A DNA stretch of 64,000 nt from an uncultured Bacteroidales bacterium (GCA_937995875.1 CALKIW010000071.1:1-64000); one strand, 5' to 3'; shown: positions 45,463 to 54,129, numbered from the stretch's first letter. Notes: generated by a model from the sequence alone, not told the origin. Numbers and translations are program-made.

Positions 45463-46346
45463 AAACAAGGAGTAGAATTATAGTGATGTGTGTGCCTTTG
45501 CTGTTGGCATCATGTGGTGCCAAGAAAGCAGCGATTAAGGACACACCCGGTGTAACAAAGACTTCGTCGGCACAGGAAACCTCCCGTGTTGCTCACCAAC
45601 TGGCCTTTGTTCAGAAGGTGAACGACCAGAAAGTATATGCTAATAATATCGTTGCCGACATGAGTTTTACGGCTCAAATGGGAGACCGAAGGATTACCGT
45701 GCCGGGAGCTGTCCATATGCGCAGGGATGAGGTGATACGGTTGCAAATGTTCATACCGTTGCTTGGAAGTGAGGTAGGGAGATTGGAATTTACGCCGGAT
45801 TATGTGCTTGTTATCGACAGAATGCATAAACAATACGTCAAGGGTGACTACAATCAACTTGATTTTCTAAGGAATAACGGACTGAATTTCTATTCACTAC
45901 AGGCATTGTTTTGGAATCAACTGTTGCTGCCCGGAGCCTCGAACGTGGGCGAGGGAGACCTTCATAAGTTCAGGGCAAACCTCGATGGAATGGGACAAAA
46001 TGTGCCCGTGAGCTTACAAAACGGTAACATGGATTATGTGTGGGAAGCCAATCGAAAGAGTGGTATCATAGGCAAGACGTCCGTTACCTACAACAGTGCC
46101 GGTCACGGCAAATCCAATTTGGTGTGGGAATACACAGACTTCAGCCCATTAGGAGTAAAGTTGTTTCCCGCTACTCAGGAGTTCTCGTTCACCACATCTT
46201 CATCCAACAAGATACAGGAAATGACGGTGAGGCTCAAAATGAAAAAACTGAAAACATCGGAAAATTGGGAAAGTCGCAGCACCGTTTCTCCCAGATACAA
46301 GGAGATGGATGCCAAATTCATCTTTGACAGGTTACTTAATATGTAA
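45459..46346 (+). CDS. DUF4292 family lipoprotein
   Basis: A 295-residue lipoprotein (lipobox LLLASC, cysteine at residue 19) of the DUF4292 family. The pattern IVADMSFTAQMGDRRITVPGAVHMRRDEVIRLQMFIPLLGSEVGRLEFTPDYVLVID is a curved-sheet pattern like LolA/LolB-fold proteins, so a role in lipoprotein or lipid handling at the outer membrane is possible but not shown. Overlaps the TPR gene by 4 bp and the EnvC-like gene by 1 bp, so translation is tightly coupled. Confidence 0.85.
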   Translation: MKTRSRIIVMCVPLLLASCGAKKAAIKDTPGVTKTSSAQETSRVAHQLAFVQKVNDQKVYANNIVADMSFTAQMGDRRITVPGAVHMRRDEVIRLQMFIPLLGSEVGRLEFTPDYVLVIDRMHKQYVKGDYNQLDFLRNNGLNFYSLQALFWNQLLLPGASNVGEGDLHKFRANLDGMGQNVPVSLQNGNMDYVWEANRKSGIIGKTSVTYNSAGHGKSNLVWEYTDFSPLGVKLFPATQEFSFTTSSSNKIQEMTVRLKMKKLKTSENWESRSTVSPRYKEMDAKFIFDRLLNM

Positions 46347-48082
46347 TGAGGAAAATACTGACCATACTTTTAGCGATGTTCTTTGTCGTTGCTTCGGATG
46401 CTCAAACCCGAAAGCGAACGACCAAGAAGACTACGCGTACAACAAAGACGACGAAGCAGACTACACAAAAGAAGAAGTCGAAGAACAATGTTACCTACAG
46501 CAATTCTTCCATTCGGGGATTGCAAAGCCAACGCTCGGCCATACAGAAAAAGATTCGGGCGCAGGAACAGGCATTGAAAGCCAACAAGAGCGATGTGGCG
46601 CAACGGCTGCGCAATTTACTGATGTTGAATGGTGAGATAGGTCGTCGCCAGAAGAATATAGAAGATATACAAGGCGAAATTCACCATATTGAGAACAATA
46701 TCGGAATACTCAATACACAGCTCAGAACGCTGGAACAGCAGCTCAAGGACCGCCAGGCCAAATACGTAAAGTCCATGAAATACATGGCGCGCCATCGCTC
46801 GATGCAGGACAGACTGATGTTCATCTTCTCGGCAGAAAACTTTTACCAGATGTACCGCCGCCTCCGCTTCGTGCGTGAATATGCACAATATCAACGGGCG
46901 CAGGGTGAAGCTGTAAGGGCCAAACAGGCCGAAGTGAACAACAAGTATCGCCAGCTGCAAAAGGTGAAAGGGCAGAAAAACAGGTTGCTCTCTCAAGGAG
47001 AGGAGGAAAAAACGAAGCTGGAGAACAACAAGAACGAACAGCAGGAGATGGTCAAGGGATTGCAGAAACAACAGAAAACAATTCAGTCTATCATTGCTGA
47101 CCAGCATAAGAAGGACGCGGCACTGAATGCGCAAATCGACCGTTTGGTGGAGATCGAAATACAGAAGGCGCGTGCCCGTGCTGAGGCTGAGGCCAAACGC
47201 AAGGCTGCTGCGGAGGAGGCTGCTAAGCGTCGCGCTGCGGAATTAGCCCGTAAGAAAGCAGAAGCAGAGGCTGCCGCTCGTGAGAACGCCCGTCGGATAG
47301 CTGAGGCTAAAGCCCGCGAAGCCCGATTGAAAGAAGAGGCCCGACAGGCTGCACTGGCAGAGGAGGCTGCTCGAAAGGCACGTGCTGAGGCTGCAGAGGC
47401 TGCACGAAAACAAGCCGCAGAAAAGGCGTTGGAGAAAGAGCGTTCCGCCCAAAGGGCTGCTGCTCGCGAACTTGCTGCGAGGGCTAAGCGTGCCGCAGAG
47501 GCAGAACGCGCTGCGGAAGCACGCAAGGTTGCCGCCGATCAGGCTGCCCGCGAGGCGGAGTCCCTCCGTCAGGCTGCTGAACGTAAGGAGGTTGCCGATG
47601 CCGCACGGGCAAAGAGGGAAATAGCTGAGGTGAAGCAAGGCATGGAGGAAGTGAGCAAATTCTCGACTGTAGACCGCATGATGAACAGTGGATTCGAGGC
47701 CAATCGCGGGCGATTACCCATGCCCATCACCGGCGGTTACAAGATTGTGAGCCATTTCGGACAATATAATGTGGAGGGCCTGAAAGGCGTGATGCTCGAC
47801 AATAAGGGTATCAACATCATGGGAAACAATGGCTGTCAGGCACGCTCGGTGTACGATGGCGAGGTGAGCGCAGTGATTGGCTATGCCGGCACGTATGTTG
47901 TCATGGTGCGACATGGCGCCTATATTTCCGTATATGGCAATCTCAAATCGGTCAGTGTAAGCAAGTCTCAAAAGGTTGCTACAGGGCAGGCACTCGGTGC
48001 GGTGGGCACAGACAACATTCTGCAGTTCCAGCTTCGCAAGGAAAGGGCAAAGCTGAATCCGGAGGCTTGGCTCAGAAGATAG
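46346..48082 (+). CDS. EnvC-like murein hydrolase activator (degenerate M23/LytM domain)
   Basis: A 578-residue periplasmic protein: signal peptide (ending near VASDAQ), basic linker, coiled coil (about residues 60-260) interrupted by MKYMARHRSMQDRLMFIFSAENF, an extreme Ala/Arg/Glu/Lys-rich helix (about 270-430), and a C-terminal LytM domain (YKIVSHFGQYN...VRHGAYISVYGNLK...ILQFQLRK). The zinc ligands of active M23 enzymes are lost: the HxGxD position reads DNKGINI and HxH reads QFQ. This matches E. coli EnvC, which activates amidases rather than cutting itself. Last gene of the dut operon (TAATG overlap). Confidence 0.88.
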   Translation: MRKILTILLAMFFVVASDAQTRKRTTKKTTRTTKTTKQTTQKKKSKNNVTYSNSSIRGLQSQRSAIQKKIRAQEQALKANKSDVAQRLRNLLMLNGEIGRRQKNIEDIQGEIHHIENNIGILNTQLRTLEQQLKDRQAKYVKSMKYMARHRSMQDRLMFIFSAENFYQMYRRLRFVREYAQYQRAQGEAVRAKQAEVNNKYRQLQKVKGQKNRLLSQGEEEKTKLENNKNEQQEMVKGLQKQQKTIQSIIADQHKKDAALNAQIDRLVEIEIQKARARAEAEAKRKAAAEEAAKRRAAELARKKAEAEAAARENARRIAEAKAREARLKEEARQAALAEEAARKARAEAAEAARKQAAEKALEKERSAQRAAARELAARAKRAAEAERAAEARKVAADQAAREAESLRQAAERKEVADAARAKREIAEVKQGMEEVSKFSTVDRMMNSGFEANRGRLPMPITGGYKIVSHFGQYNVEGLKGVMLDNKGINIMGNNGCQARSVYDGEVSAVIGYAGTYVVMVRHGAYISVYGNLKSVSVSKSQKVATGQALGAVGTDNILQFQLRKERAKLNPEAWLRR

Positions 48083-48105
48083 GGAAACATATACCTTTCG
48101 CATAA

Positions 48106-48172
48106 GATAATCCATCATTGTACGCTCCTGAATACAGGATTAGTTGGGCGTTGATGATGGATTATCCTTTCT
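48106..48172. terminator. Bidirectional terminator between the EnvC-like and M20 genes
   Basis: 13-bp inverted repeat GATAATCCATCAT (48106-48118) / ATGATGGATTATC (48154-48166) with an inner TCCTG/CAGGA pairing, followed by CTTTCTTTTT on the plus strand. The flanking genes converge. Confidence 0.8.
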
Positions 48173-48174
48173 TT

Positions 48175-49245
48175 TTATATACCGGTGAGGAGCTTGATAT
48201 AGGTATCAAGCGCATGTTCTATTTCACTCAATCTGATAAATTCATCGGCGCTATGCGAGCGCGACGACTCGCCCGGCCCCAGTTTGAACGAGGGGAACGG
48301 CATGAGTGCCTGATCGCTCAGCGTGGGCGAGCCGTATGGCGTCATGCCCAGCGAGATGCAGCGTTGCACTAACGGATGTTTCGGGTCGATGTGGGATGAG
48401 TGCAGGCGGAAAGAGTGGGCTTTGACCTCAGACTTGACATGTTGGCAGATGATGTCGTAGATTTCCTCGTTGGTGTAGCACTCGTTGGAGCGCACATCGA
48501 CGAGCATGGTACAGATGTCGGGCACCACATTGTGCTGCGTACCGGCATTCACAACGGTGAGCGTCATCTTCACCGGACCGAGCAGCGGGCTTGTTTTTTC
48601 AAATTTGTAGTCGCGAATCCACTGCATATCGTCCAATGCTTCGTAGATGGCGTTCACCCCTTCGTTTCGGGCGGCATGACCGCTCTTGCCGTGAGCAATC
48701 AGGTCGAGCACCATCAATCCCTTCTCGGCTATGGCGGGCTGCATCCCTGTGGGCTCGCCCACGATGGCTACGTCTGTCTTGGGCAACAGTGGCAAGGCAC
48801 GGCTGATGCCGTCTTTGCCCGATACCTCTTCTTCTGCCGAAGCTAAATATATCAGGTTGAACGAGCGGTTGGCTTTCACATTGTCCTTGCAAAAATAGCG
48901 GAACACCTGTAACAATGTCACCAGTCCGCCCCCGCAGTCGTTGCTACCCAGTCCGTATAATGTGTCGCCCTCGATGGTCGGGGCAAAGGGGTTGCGTGCC
49001 CACGTTTTCACCGGCTTCACCGTGTCGATGTGAGCATTGAGCAACAGGGTGGGACGGGCTGCGTCGAATAGTGGGTCGATGGCCCATACGTTGTTGGCTT
49101 CGCGGTGAGTTGAGAAACCGTAATTGCTGATGGTCTGCTCCATAATGGTAGCGGCTTCGCTTTCGCTGCGACTTGTCGATGGTGTGGCTATCAACCGGCA
49201 GAGCAGGTCGATGGCCTCACGGGTGTATTGCTTTTGTTGTTCCAT
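48175..49245 (-). CDS. M20-family deacylase, likely N-acetyl/N-succinyl-ornithine deacylase
   Basis: Zn-dependent amidohydrolase, 356 residues. Metal-site motifs: LLNAHIDTV (His, Asp), LGSNDCGGG (bridging Asp), ASAEEEVSG (catalytic/metal Glu), VGEPTGMQP, and SRSHSADEFI (last His). The dimerisation domain carries KSGHAARNEGVNAIYEAL. In Bacteroidetes this M20 subgroup is usually the ArgE-equivalent of arginine synthesis (N-succinylornithine desuccinylase); DapE or another peptidase is less likely. No arginine genes are adjacent, so specificity is inferred. Confidence 0.8.
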   Translation of the reverse strand: MEQQKQYTREAIDLLCRLIATPSTSRSESEAATIMEQTISNYGFSTHREANNVWAIDPLFDAARPTLLLNAHIDTVKPVKTWARNPFAPTIEGDTLYGLGSNDCGGGLVTLLQVFRYFCKDNVKANRSFNLIYLASAEEEVSGKDGISRALPLLPKTDVAIVGEPTGMQPAIAEKGLMVLDLIAHGKSGHAARNEGVNAIYEALDDMQWIRDYKFEKTSPLLGPVKMTLTVVNAGTQHNVVPDICTMLVDVRSNECYTNEEIYDIICQHVKSEVKAHSFRLHSSHIDPKHPLVQRCISLGMTPYGSPTLSDQALMPFPSFKLGPGESSRSHSADEFIRLSEIEHALDTYIKLLTGI

Positions 49246-49385
49246 GCTACAAAAATAACTATTTTTTCAGATATGAGAACGTAAAAGCAGATTTATCTTT
49301 TCTGTTACCCGGTTTGCTTTCACTGTAATTTAATACGATGCTCACTGAGTGCTGATAGTTGTGTTTTTGAAGTATCGAAGCTCCT

Positions 49386-49766
49386 ATTTTTCTTTACAAA
49401 CGCTCCATAATGCCGGGCGTATTCAGAAATGACTTTGCTTTCGTCCGAAAAATCGCTAAATTTGCGCATTTTGCAGTGTGTTGATAATCAGCGTGTTTCA
49501 GAACATGCTCCGTCCGTTGTCAATCTCTCCGTCTGCAGTTGCATATCGAATGGCATTGCGGAAGCACCTTAATCACAGGACGATTGAGCCTTAGTCGCCC
49601 TGCGGTTAGGCCTCAGTCATACTGCCATTAGGGCTTCCTCGCAAAATGGCGGACTGCAAAACCTGACAAACGGAGCATTGATACCCGATGCGGATAAATC
49701 ATGAAGGCAGAAACATAGCCCTTTTTGCGCTGGATGTTCCGAAAATAATTGTTAAAAAACGGTAAT
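49386..49766 (+). repeat. 381-bp interspersed intergenic element, copy 3 (with promoter)
   Basis: Same family and orientation as 19231-19610 and 60128-60509. Core of four 22-bp units at 49564, 49586, 49608 and 49630 (to 49651), then 115 bp to the right end, which aligns gap-free with the other copies (ACATAGCCCTTTTTGCGCT; GAAAATAAT; GGTAAT). TTTG (49434-49437), a 19-bp spacer and TAAATTTG (49457-49464) make a full promoter pointing toward the core. It lies in the divergent gap between the M20 gene and the acyl-CoA ligase gene. Confidence 0.88.
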
Positions 49767-49906
49767 CCATATTTACATTTTCTTTCTGTTCAGCGTTTTT
49801 TCGGTCATGGCTATAGGAGTGGTCTTCGTGTTGGTGTGTACTATCGTCGGCGCTGTATAATTGCAGCGGTGTCGACAATCTGTTTGCGTAAAAAAGCAGT
49901 GATATT

Positions 49907-49938
49907 TTTGTTTTAGTTGTCAATAAACGTTATCTTTG
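49907..49938 (+). promoter_or_regulatory. Consensus promoter of the acyl-CoA ligase gene
   Basis: TTTG (49907-49910), 20-bp spacer, TATCTTTG (49931-49938). The ATG follows 22 bp later. Confidence 0.85.
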
Positions 49939-49960
49939 CATATATTAATATTCTTATTGT

Positions 49961-51769
49961 ATGCAGCATAAAAACCATTTGTCGATACTGATTCACGAGC
50001 AAGCAAAGAAATATGGTCGCCGGCCAGTGCTTACATTCAGAAACTTCGGAAGTTTGAAATGGAAGACCGTGTCGTGGAATCAATTTTCCTTGCGGGTGAA
50101 ACAAGCAAGCAATGCCATGTTGAATCTGGGTGTGAAACCGCAGGAAAATATTGCTGTTTTCTCCCAGAATTGTATTCATTATCTGTATACGGATTTCGGC
50201 GCCTACGGTGTGCGCGCCTGCTCCATTCCATTTTATGCTACAAGCTCGGAGCAGCAAATACAATATATGCTCAATGATGCTCAGGTGCGCATCCTTTTTG
50301 TGGGAGAACAGGAACAGTATGACAAGGCACACCGCGTGTTCCCCCTATGTCCGTCATTGGAGCGTATCATTATTTTCGACGATAGCGTACGCATCAGTTC
50401 ACACGACCCCAACACGCTTTATTTTGAAGATTTTCTGAAACTGGGAGAGCATCTTCCAAGACAGTGTGAGGTGGAAAAATTATGGGCTGAGGCTAACGAA
50501 GACGACCTCTGCAATATTCTCTATACAAGTGGCACTACGGGCGATAGCAAGGGCGTGATGCTTAGTTACGGCCAGTATATGGCAGCCATAGAGGCTAACA
50601 CCAAGTGTGTGCCTGTGGGAGAGAAAGACAGGGTTATGAACTTTCTGCCTTACACCCATATCTTTGAACGGGGATGGGCGTATTTGGCACTCAGCAAAGG
50701 CGCGCAGTTGATCATCAACACCTATCCGCACGAGGTGCAGGAATCCATGCGCGAGACGCACCCAACGAGTATGTCGAGTGTGCCGCGATTTTGGGAAAAA
50801 GTATATCAGGCGGTACATGAGCAGATAGAGCGCTCCAACCCGGTCTTGCAAAGGGTGTTCAGAAACGCCCTGGCTGTGGGCAAGAAATATAACATTGACT
50901 ATCTTGCCAAAGGCAAACGTCCACCGATGGGATTGGCGATGAAATACAAAGCCGTTAATGCAACCGTGTTTAGTTTGGTGCGCAAGCAGATGGGGTTGGA
51001 AAATCCCCACTTGTTTCCTACGGCCGGAGCCCATGTATCGGCTGAGGTGGAGGAATTCGTCCATTCCATCGGCATTATGATGATTATGGGATATGGGCTT
51101 ACGGAAAGTCTTGCAACGGTTTCCTGCGACCATCTCGACAAGAAGCGTTCGTTAGGCTCTGTCGGGCGCGTCATTAGCGGGCTAGAACTAAAGATAGGAG
51201 AAAACGACGAGATTTTGCTGAAGGGGCCTACGATTACGAAGGGATATTATAAGCGGGACGACGTCACGTCGCTTGCCTTTGACAAGGACGGTTTTTTCCA
51301 CACGGGAGATGCCGGATATATCAAAGACGGCGAACTCTATCTGAAAGACCGTATCAAAGATTTGTTCAAGACGAGCAACGGAAAGTATATTGCGCCCCAG
51401 ATGGTAGAGGCGACGCTGCTTGTAGACAAGTTTATAGACCAAGTGGCCGTTGTGGCCGACCAGCGAAAATTTGTGTCGGCATTGATAGTGCCGGAGTTTC
51501 GATTGGTAGAGGAATGGGCACGCGATAATGGCATAGCTTTCCAGAATCGCGAGGAACTCTGTGCCAGTCCGGAGGTGTATGCCATGATGATGGAGCGTAT
51601 CTCTACCCTTCAGCAGACGCTTGCACATTACGAACAGGTTAAACGCTTCACGCTTCTGGCTCACCATTTCTCGATGAATACGGGAGAATTGACCAATACG
51701 CTGAAGTTGCGCCGCCCCGTGATATATAAGAATTTCAAAGAAGTCATCGATAAGATGTACGAAGATTAA
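49961..51769 (+). CDS. Long-chain fatty acid--CoA ligase (AMP-binding)
   Basis: ANL-superfamily enzyme that activates fatty acids via acyl-AMP. 602 residues. Motifs: ILYTSGTTGDSKGVMLSY (P-loop A3), YTHIFERGWAYLALSKGAQL, MIMGYGLTESLATVSCDH (A5), HTGDAGYIKDGELYLKDRIKDLFKTSNGKYI (A7-A8 hinge and catalytic-lysine region). No membrane anchor. Monocistronic with its own consensus promoter. Could serve phospholipid or exogenous fatty-acid salvage. Confidence 0.93.
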   Translation: MQHKNHLSILIHEQAKKYGRRPVLTFRNFGSLKWKTVSWNQFSLRVKQASNAMLNLGVKPQENIAVFSQNCIHYLYTDFGAYGVRACSIPFYATSSEQQIQYMLNDAQVRILFVGEQEQYDKAHRVFPLCPSLERIIIFDDSVRISSHDPNTLYFEDFLKLGEHLPRQCEVEKLWAEANEDDLCNILYTSGTTGDSKGVMLSYGQYMAAIEANTKCVPVGEKDRVMNFLPYTHIFERGWAYLALSKGAQLIINTYPHEVQESMRETHPTSMSSVPRFWEKVYQAVHEQIERSNPVLQRVFRNALAVGKKYNIDYLAKGKRPPMGLAMKYKAVNATVFSLVRKQMGLENPHLFPTAGAHVSAEVEEFVHSIGIMMIMGYGLTESLATVSCDHLDKKRSLGSVGRVISGLELKIGENDEILLKGPTITKGYYKRDDVTSLAFDKDGFFHTGDAGYIKDGELYLKDRIKDLFKTSNGKYIAPQMVEATLLVDKFIDQVAVVADQRKFVSALIVPEFRLVEEWARDNGIAFQNREELCASPEVYAMMMERISTLQQTLAHYEQVKRFTLLAHHFSMNTGELTNTLKLRRPVIYKNFKEVIDKMYED

Positions 51770-51902
51770 CGAGTCTCGAATGTTGAGAAACGGAGACATT
51801 ATCTTATAATATAAGTCGCCAAGCAGGGGTGCGGATAAGGAGAAAGAGACAATCGTGGACCTTTCCGCCATAGCTTCTTGGTGATTCCATAATAAAAAGT
51901 AA

Positions 51903-53030
51903 ATGATTACATCAGACCAGTTGAAGGAAGTGTTGGAGCGCACGAGTAAGCTCTACCATTATCTTGATATCGATCGGAAGAAGATTGAGTTTGAAGAAGA
52001 ACAGCTTCGAACGCAGGCACCGGACTTTTGGGATGACCCGAAACGGGCGCAGGCTCAGATGAAGAAGGTGAAGGGTATTCAGAAATGGCTGACGGGATAT
52101 AAAAAGGTGAAGCAACTTGCCGAAGAATTACAGTTGGCTTTTGAATATTTCAAGGAGGACCTTGTCGGCGAGGAGGAAGTGGATGCCGACTACGAAAAAG
52201 CGATCACGGCCATAGAAGAGCTGGAGTTAAAAAATATGCTTCGGTTGGAAGAAGATGCTATGGATGCCGTAGTGAAAATCAACTCCGGAGCCGGAGGAAC
52301 AGAGAGCCAGGACTGGGCGCAGATGCTGATGCGTATGTATATGCGCTGGGGCGAGTCGAATGGCTATAAAGTGAAGATTACCAACCTTCAGGATGGTGAC
52401 GAGGCGGGCATCAAGAGCGTGACGATGACGGTAGAGGGAGGAGAGTTTGCCTATGGATACCTCAAGAGTGAGAATGGTGTGCATCGGTTGGTGCGCGTGT
52501 CGCCATACAATGCTCAGGGTAAACGCATGACCAGCTTTGCCAGTGTGTTCGTGACTCCTCTTGTCGATGATACCATCGAGGTATATGTGGACCCGGCCAA
52601 ACTGAGTTGGGACACGTTCCGGTCGAGTGGCGCGGGTGGACAGAATGTGAATAAGGTGGAGTCGGGCGTTCGGCTTCGCTATCAGTACGAAGACCCTGAT
52701 ACGGGCGAGAAGGAGGAAATTCTGATCGAAAACACCGAGACGCGAGACCAGCCGAAAAACAAGGCAAAGGCACTGCTTCTCTTGAAAAGCCAACTCTATG
52801 ACCGTGAGATGAAGAAGCGCATGGAGGCACAAGCCAAGATAGAGGCGGGCAAGAAGAAGATAGAATGGGGCAGCCAGATCAGAAGCTATGTGTTTGATGA
52901 CCGGCGTGTGAAGGACCACCGCACCAATTATCAGACGTCGGATGTGGACGGTGTGATGGACGGCAAGATAGATGATTTCATCAAAGCCTATCTCATGGAG
53001 TTTGCTGTTGATGAGGAAAACAAAGCCTGA
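51903..53030 (+). CDS. prfB: Peptide chain release factor 2, single-frame
   Basis: Terminates translation at UGA/UAA. 375 residues. Catalytic GGQ in SSGAGGQNVNKVESGVRL. The stop-codon recognition tripeptide, SPF in E. coli, reads SPY here (RVSPYNAQGKRMTSF). At the site of the usual programmed +1 shift the codons are TAT CTT GAT ATC, encoding YLDI continuously with no in-frame TGA, so the autoregulatory frameshift is absent. A 61-residue membrane-protein gene follows after 42 bp. Confidence 0.95.
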   Translation: MITSDQLKEVLERTSKLYHYLDIDRKKIEFEEEQLRTQAPDFWDDPKRAQAQMKKVKGIQKWLTGYKKVKQLAEELQLAFEYFKEDLVGEEEVDADYEKAITAIEELELKNMLRLEEDAMDAVVKINSGAGGTESQDWAQMLMRMYMRWGESNGYKVKITNLQDGDEAGIKSVTMTVEGGEFAYGYLKSENGVHRLVRVSPYNAQGKRMTSFASVFVTPLVDDTIEVYVDPAKLSWDTFRSSGAGGQNVNKVESGVRLRYQYEDPDTGEKEEILIENTETRDQPKNKAKALLLLKSQLYDREMKKRMEAQAKIEAGKKKIEWGSQIRSYVFDDRRVKDHRTNYQTSDVDGVMDGKIDDFIKAYLMEFAVDEENKA

Positions 53031-53072
53031 TTTTGAAAAGATATACAATACAACCTAATAAAATGAAATGTT

Positions 53073-53258
53073 ATGACTAAAAAGAAAGGAAGACCACAGG
53101 AGCCTGTGCGTGAGATTAACGCTGTTTCCAAAGAGGTGAAACGTGTAAGGCGTAAGGAAAAACAGAAGACACAGGGTGATGTCGTGGTGAAATGGATATT
53201 TGGCGGTTTGCTCGCCCTTGCTATCATCTACATGATTTGGACAATGTATATCGTGTGA
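53073..53258 (+). CDS. Small single-pass membrane protein upstream of CYTH gene
   Basis: A 61-residue protein: a basic N-terminal half (TKKKGRPQEPVRE...VKRVRRKEKQK) and one C-terminal hydrophobic segment (WIFGGLLALAIIYMIWTMYIV). No family recognised. It is kept as real because it has an ATG with purine-rich upstream sequence, a membrane-protein-like composition, and its TGA overlaps the CYTH gene ATG (TGATG at 53256-53260), the pattern of translational coupling. N-in, C-out topology is expected from the positive-inside rule. Confidence 0.65.
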   Translation: MTKKKGRPQEPVREINAVSKEVKRVRRKEKQKTQGDVVVKWIFGGLLALAIIYMIWTMYIV

Positions 53259-53758
53259 TGAGCGGACTGGAAATAGAACGAAAATTTCTCGTGAAGAAAG
53301 GCGGTGCGTACAGACGCGCCGCCTTTTCGTCAAGCCATATTCAGCAAGGATACATTCCTGCGATGGGTGCTACCGTGCGTATTCGTGTGCGCGATGAGCA
53401 GGCTTACTTGACGATAAAGAGCAAGAGCGTGGACGGAGGATTGTCGCGTTATGAATTTGAAAAGGAAATAACGCTTGACGAAGCTCGCCAGCTGCTGAAA
53501 CTGTGCAAGGGTGGCGTGATCGACAAACATCGCTACTTGGTGAAAAGTGGAAGCCATGTGTTTGAAGTAGATGAATTTCATGGCGACAACGATGGGTTGG
53601 TGATGGCCGAGGTTGAACTTGGAAGCTGTACGGAATCTTATGAAAAGCCCGATTTCATCGGGTTAGAAGTGACGGGTGACGGGCGTTTTTACAATTCCAA
53701 TCTGCTTAGGAATCCCTATTGCGTTTGGAAATCTTCAGTGCCAGAGGAATACCGATAA
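53258..53758 (+). CDS. CYTH domain protein (triphosphate tunnel metalloenzyme)
   Basis: A 166-residue CYTH protein with the metal-binding ExExK start MSGLEIERKFLV and internal strand motifs TVRIRVRDEQAYLTIKSK and RYEFEKEITLDEA. These enzymes bind triphosphates (inorganic triphosphatase, thiamine-triphosphatase or adenylate-cyclase-like activities). Bacterial members of this NYN/CYTH size are usually inorganic triphosphatases, but specificity is not readable. Start chosen at the ExExK-proximal ATG, coupled to the upstream small gene. Its 3' end overlaps the convergent VanZ gene by 53 bp. Confidence 0.88.
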   Translation: MSGLEIERKFLVKKGGAYRRAAFSSSHIQQGYIPAMGATVRIRVRDEQAYLTIKSKSVDGGLSRYEFEKEITLDEARQLLKLCKGGVIDKHRYLVKSGSHVFEVDEFHGDNDGLVMAEVELGSCTESYEKPDFIGLEVTGDGRFYNSNLLRNPYCVWKSSVPEEYR

Positions 53759-54101
53759 GTGCTCCCAATACCACACCGATGGCATCGGCAACAAAGTCGA
53801 TGAATTCGCCACTTCTGTTGCCTCCGGTACAATAATGCTGCACAATCTCGATCAGTCCACCCATTAAGATAGGAAGGATAAAAGCATAGAGGAGGGTGCG
53901 TTTCTTGTTGATGGTATGATGATGAAGCCCGTATTCTATCCACAAGACGGCACACCATCCGCCATACATCACAAAGTGCGTCCATTTGTCAACCATGTTG
54001 ATGTCGCTCAGTGGGGTCTCCGGGATAGGCATAAGACATAATATCCATATCACGATTATACAGAGAAAAGATAATGGGTATTTTTTAACGAAATGCTGCA
54101 T
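53706..54101 (-). CDS. VanZ-like family membrane protein
   Basis: A 131-residue polytopic protein with four hydrophobic segments (LSFLCIIVIWILCLMPIP; HFVMYGGWCAVLWIEYG; LLYAFILPILMGGLIEIVQ; FIDFVADAIGVVLGALIGIPLAL). The family signature D-K-x-x-H-F-x-x-Y...G-G-x-x-E-x-x-Q...G-D-x-x-D-x-x-A-N/D-x-x-G is recognisable. Role unknown; VanZ proteins are linked to glycopeptide (teicoplanin) tolerance in Gram-positives. Overlaps the CYTH 3' end and has a divergent promoter with the transporter gene. Confidence 0.85.
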   Translation of the reverse strand: MQHFVKKYPLSFLCIIVIWILCLMPIPETPLSDINMVDKWTHFVMYGGWCAVLWIEYGLHHHTINKKRTLLYAFILPILMGGLIEIVQHYCTGGNRSGEFIDFVADAIGVVLGALIGIPLALKISKRNRDS

Positions 54102-54129
54102 GATGCTGTATTTACTTTCAGTTTGTGTG

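Noticed and set aside
49386..49766. The ~381-bp element as a classical MITE
   Set aside because: Only a weak ATTTTTC match exists between the ends, no target-site duplication is evident, and all three good copies have the same orientation. Not excluded, but unsupported.
51955..51975. Programmed frameshift site in prfB
   Set aside because: The CTT codon at the homologous position is followed by GAT, not TGA; the frame is continuous.
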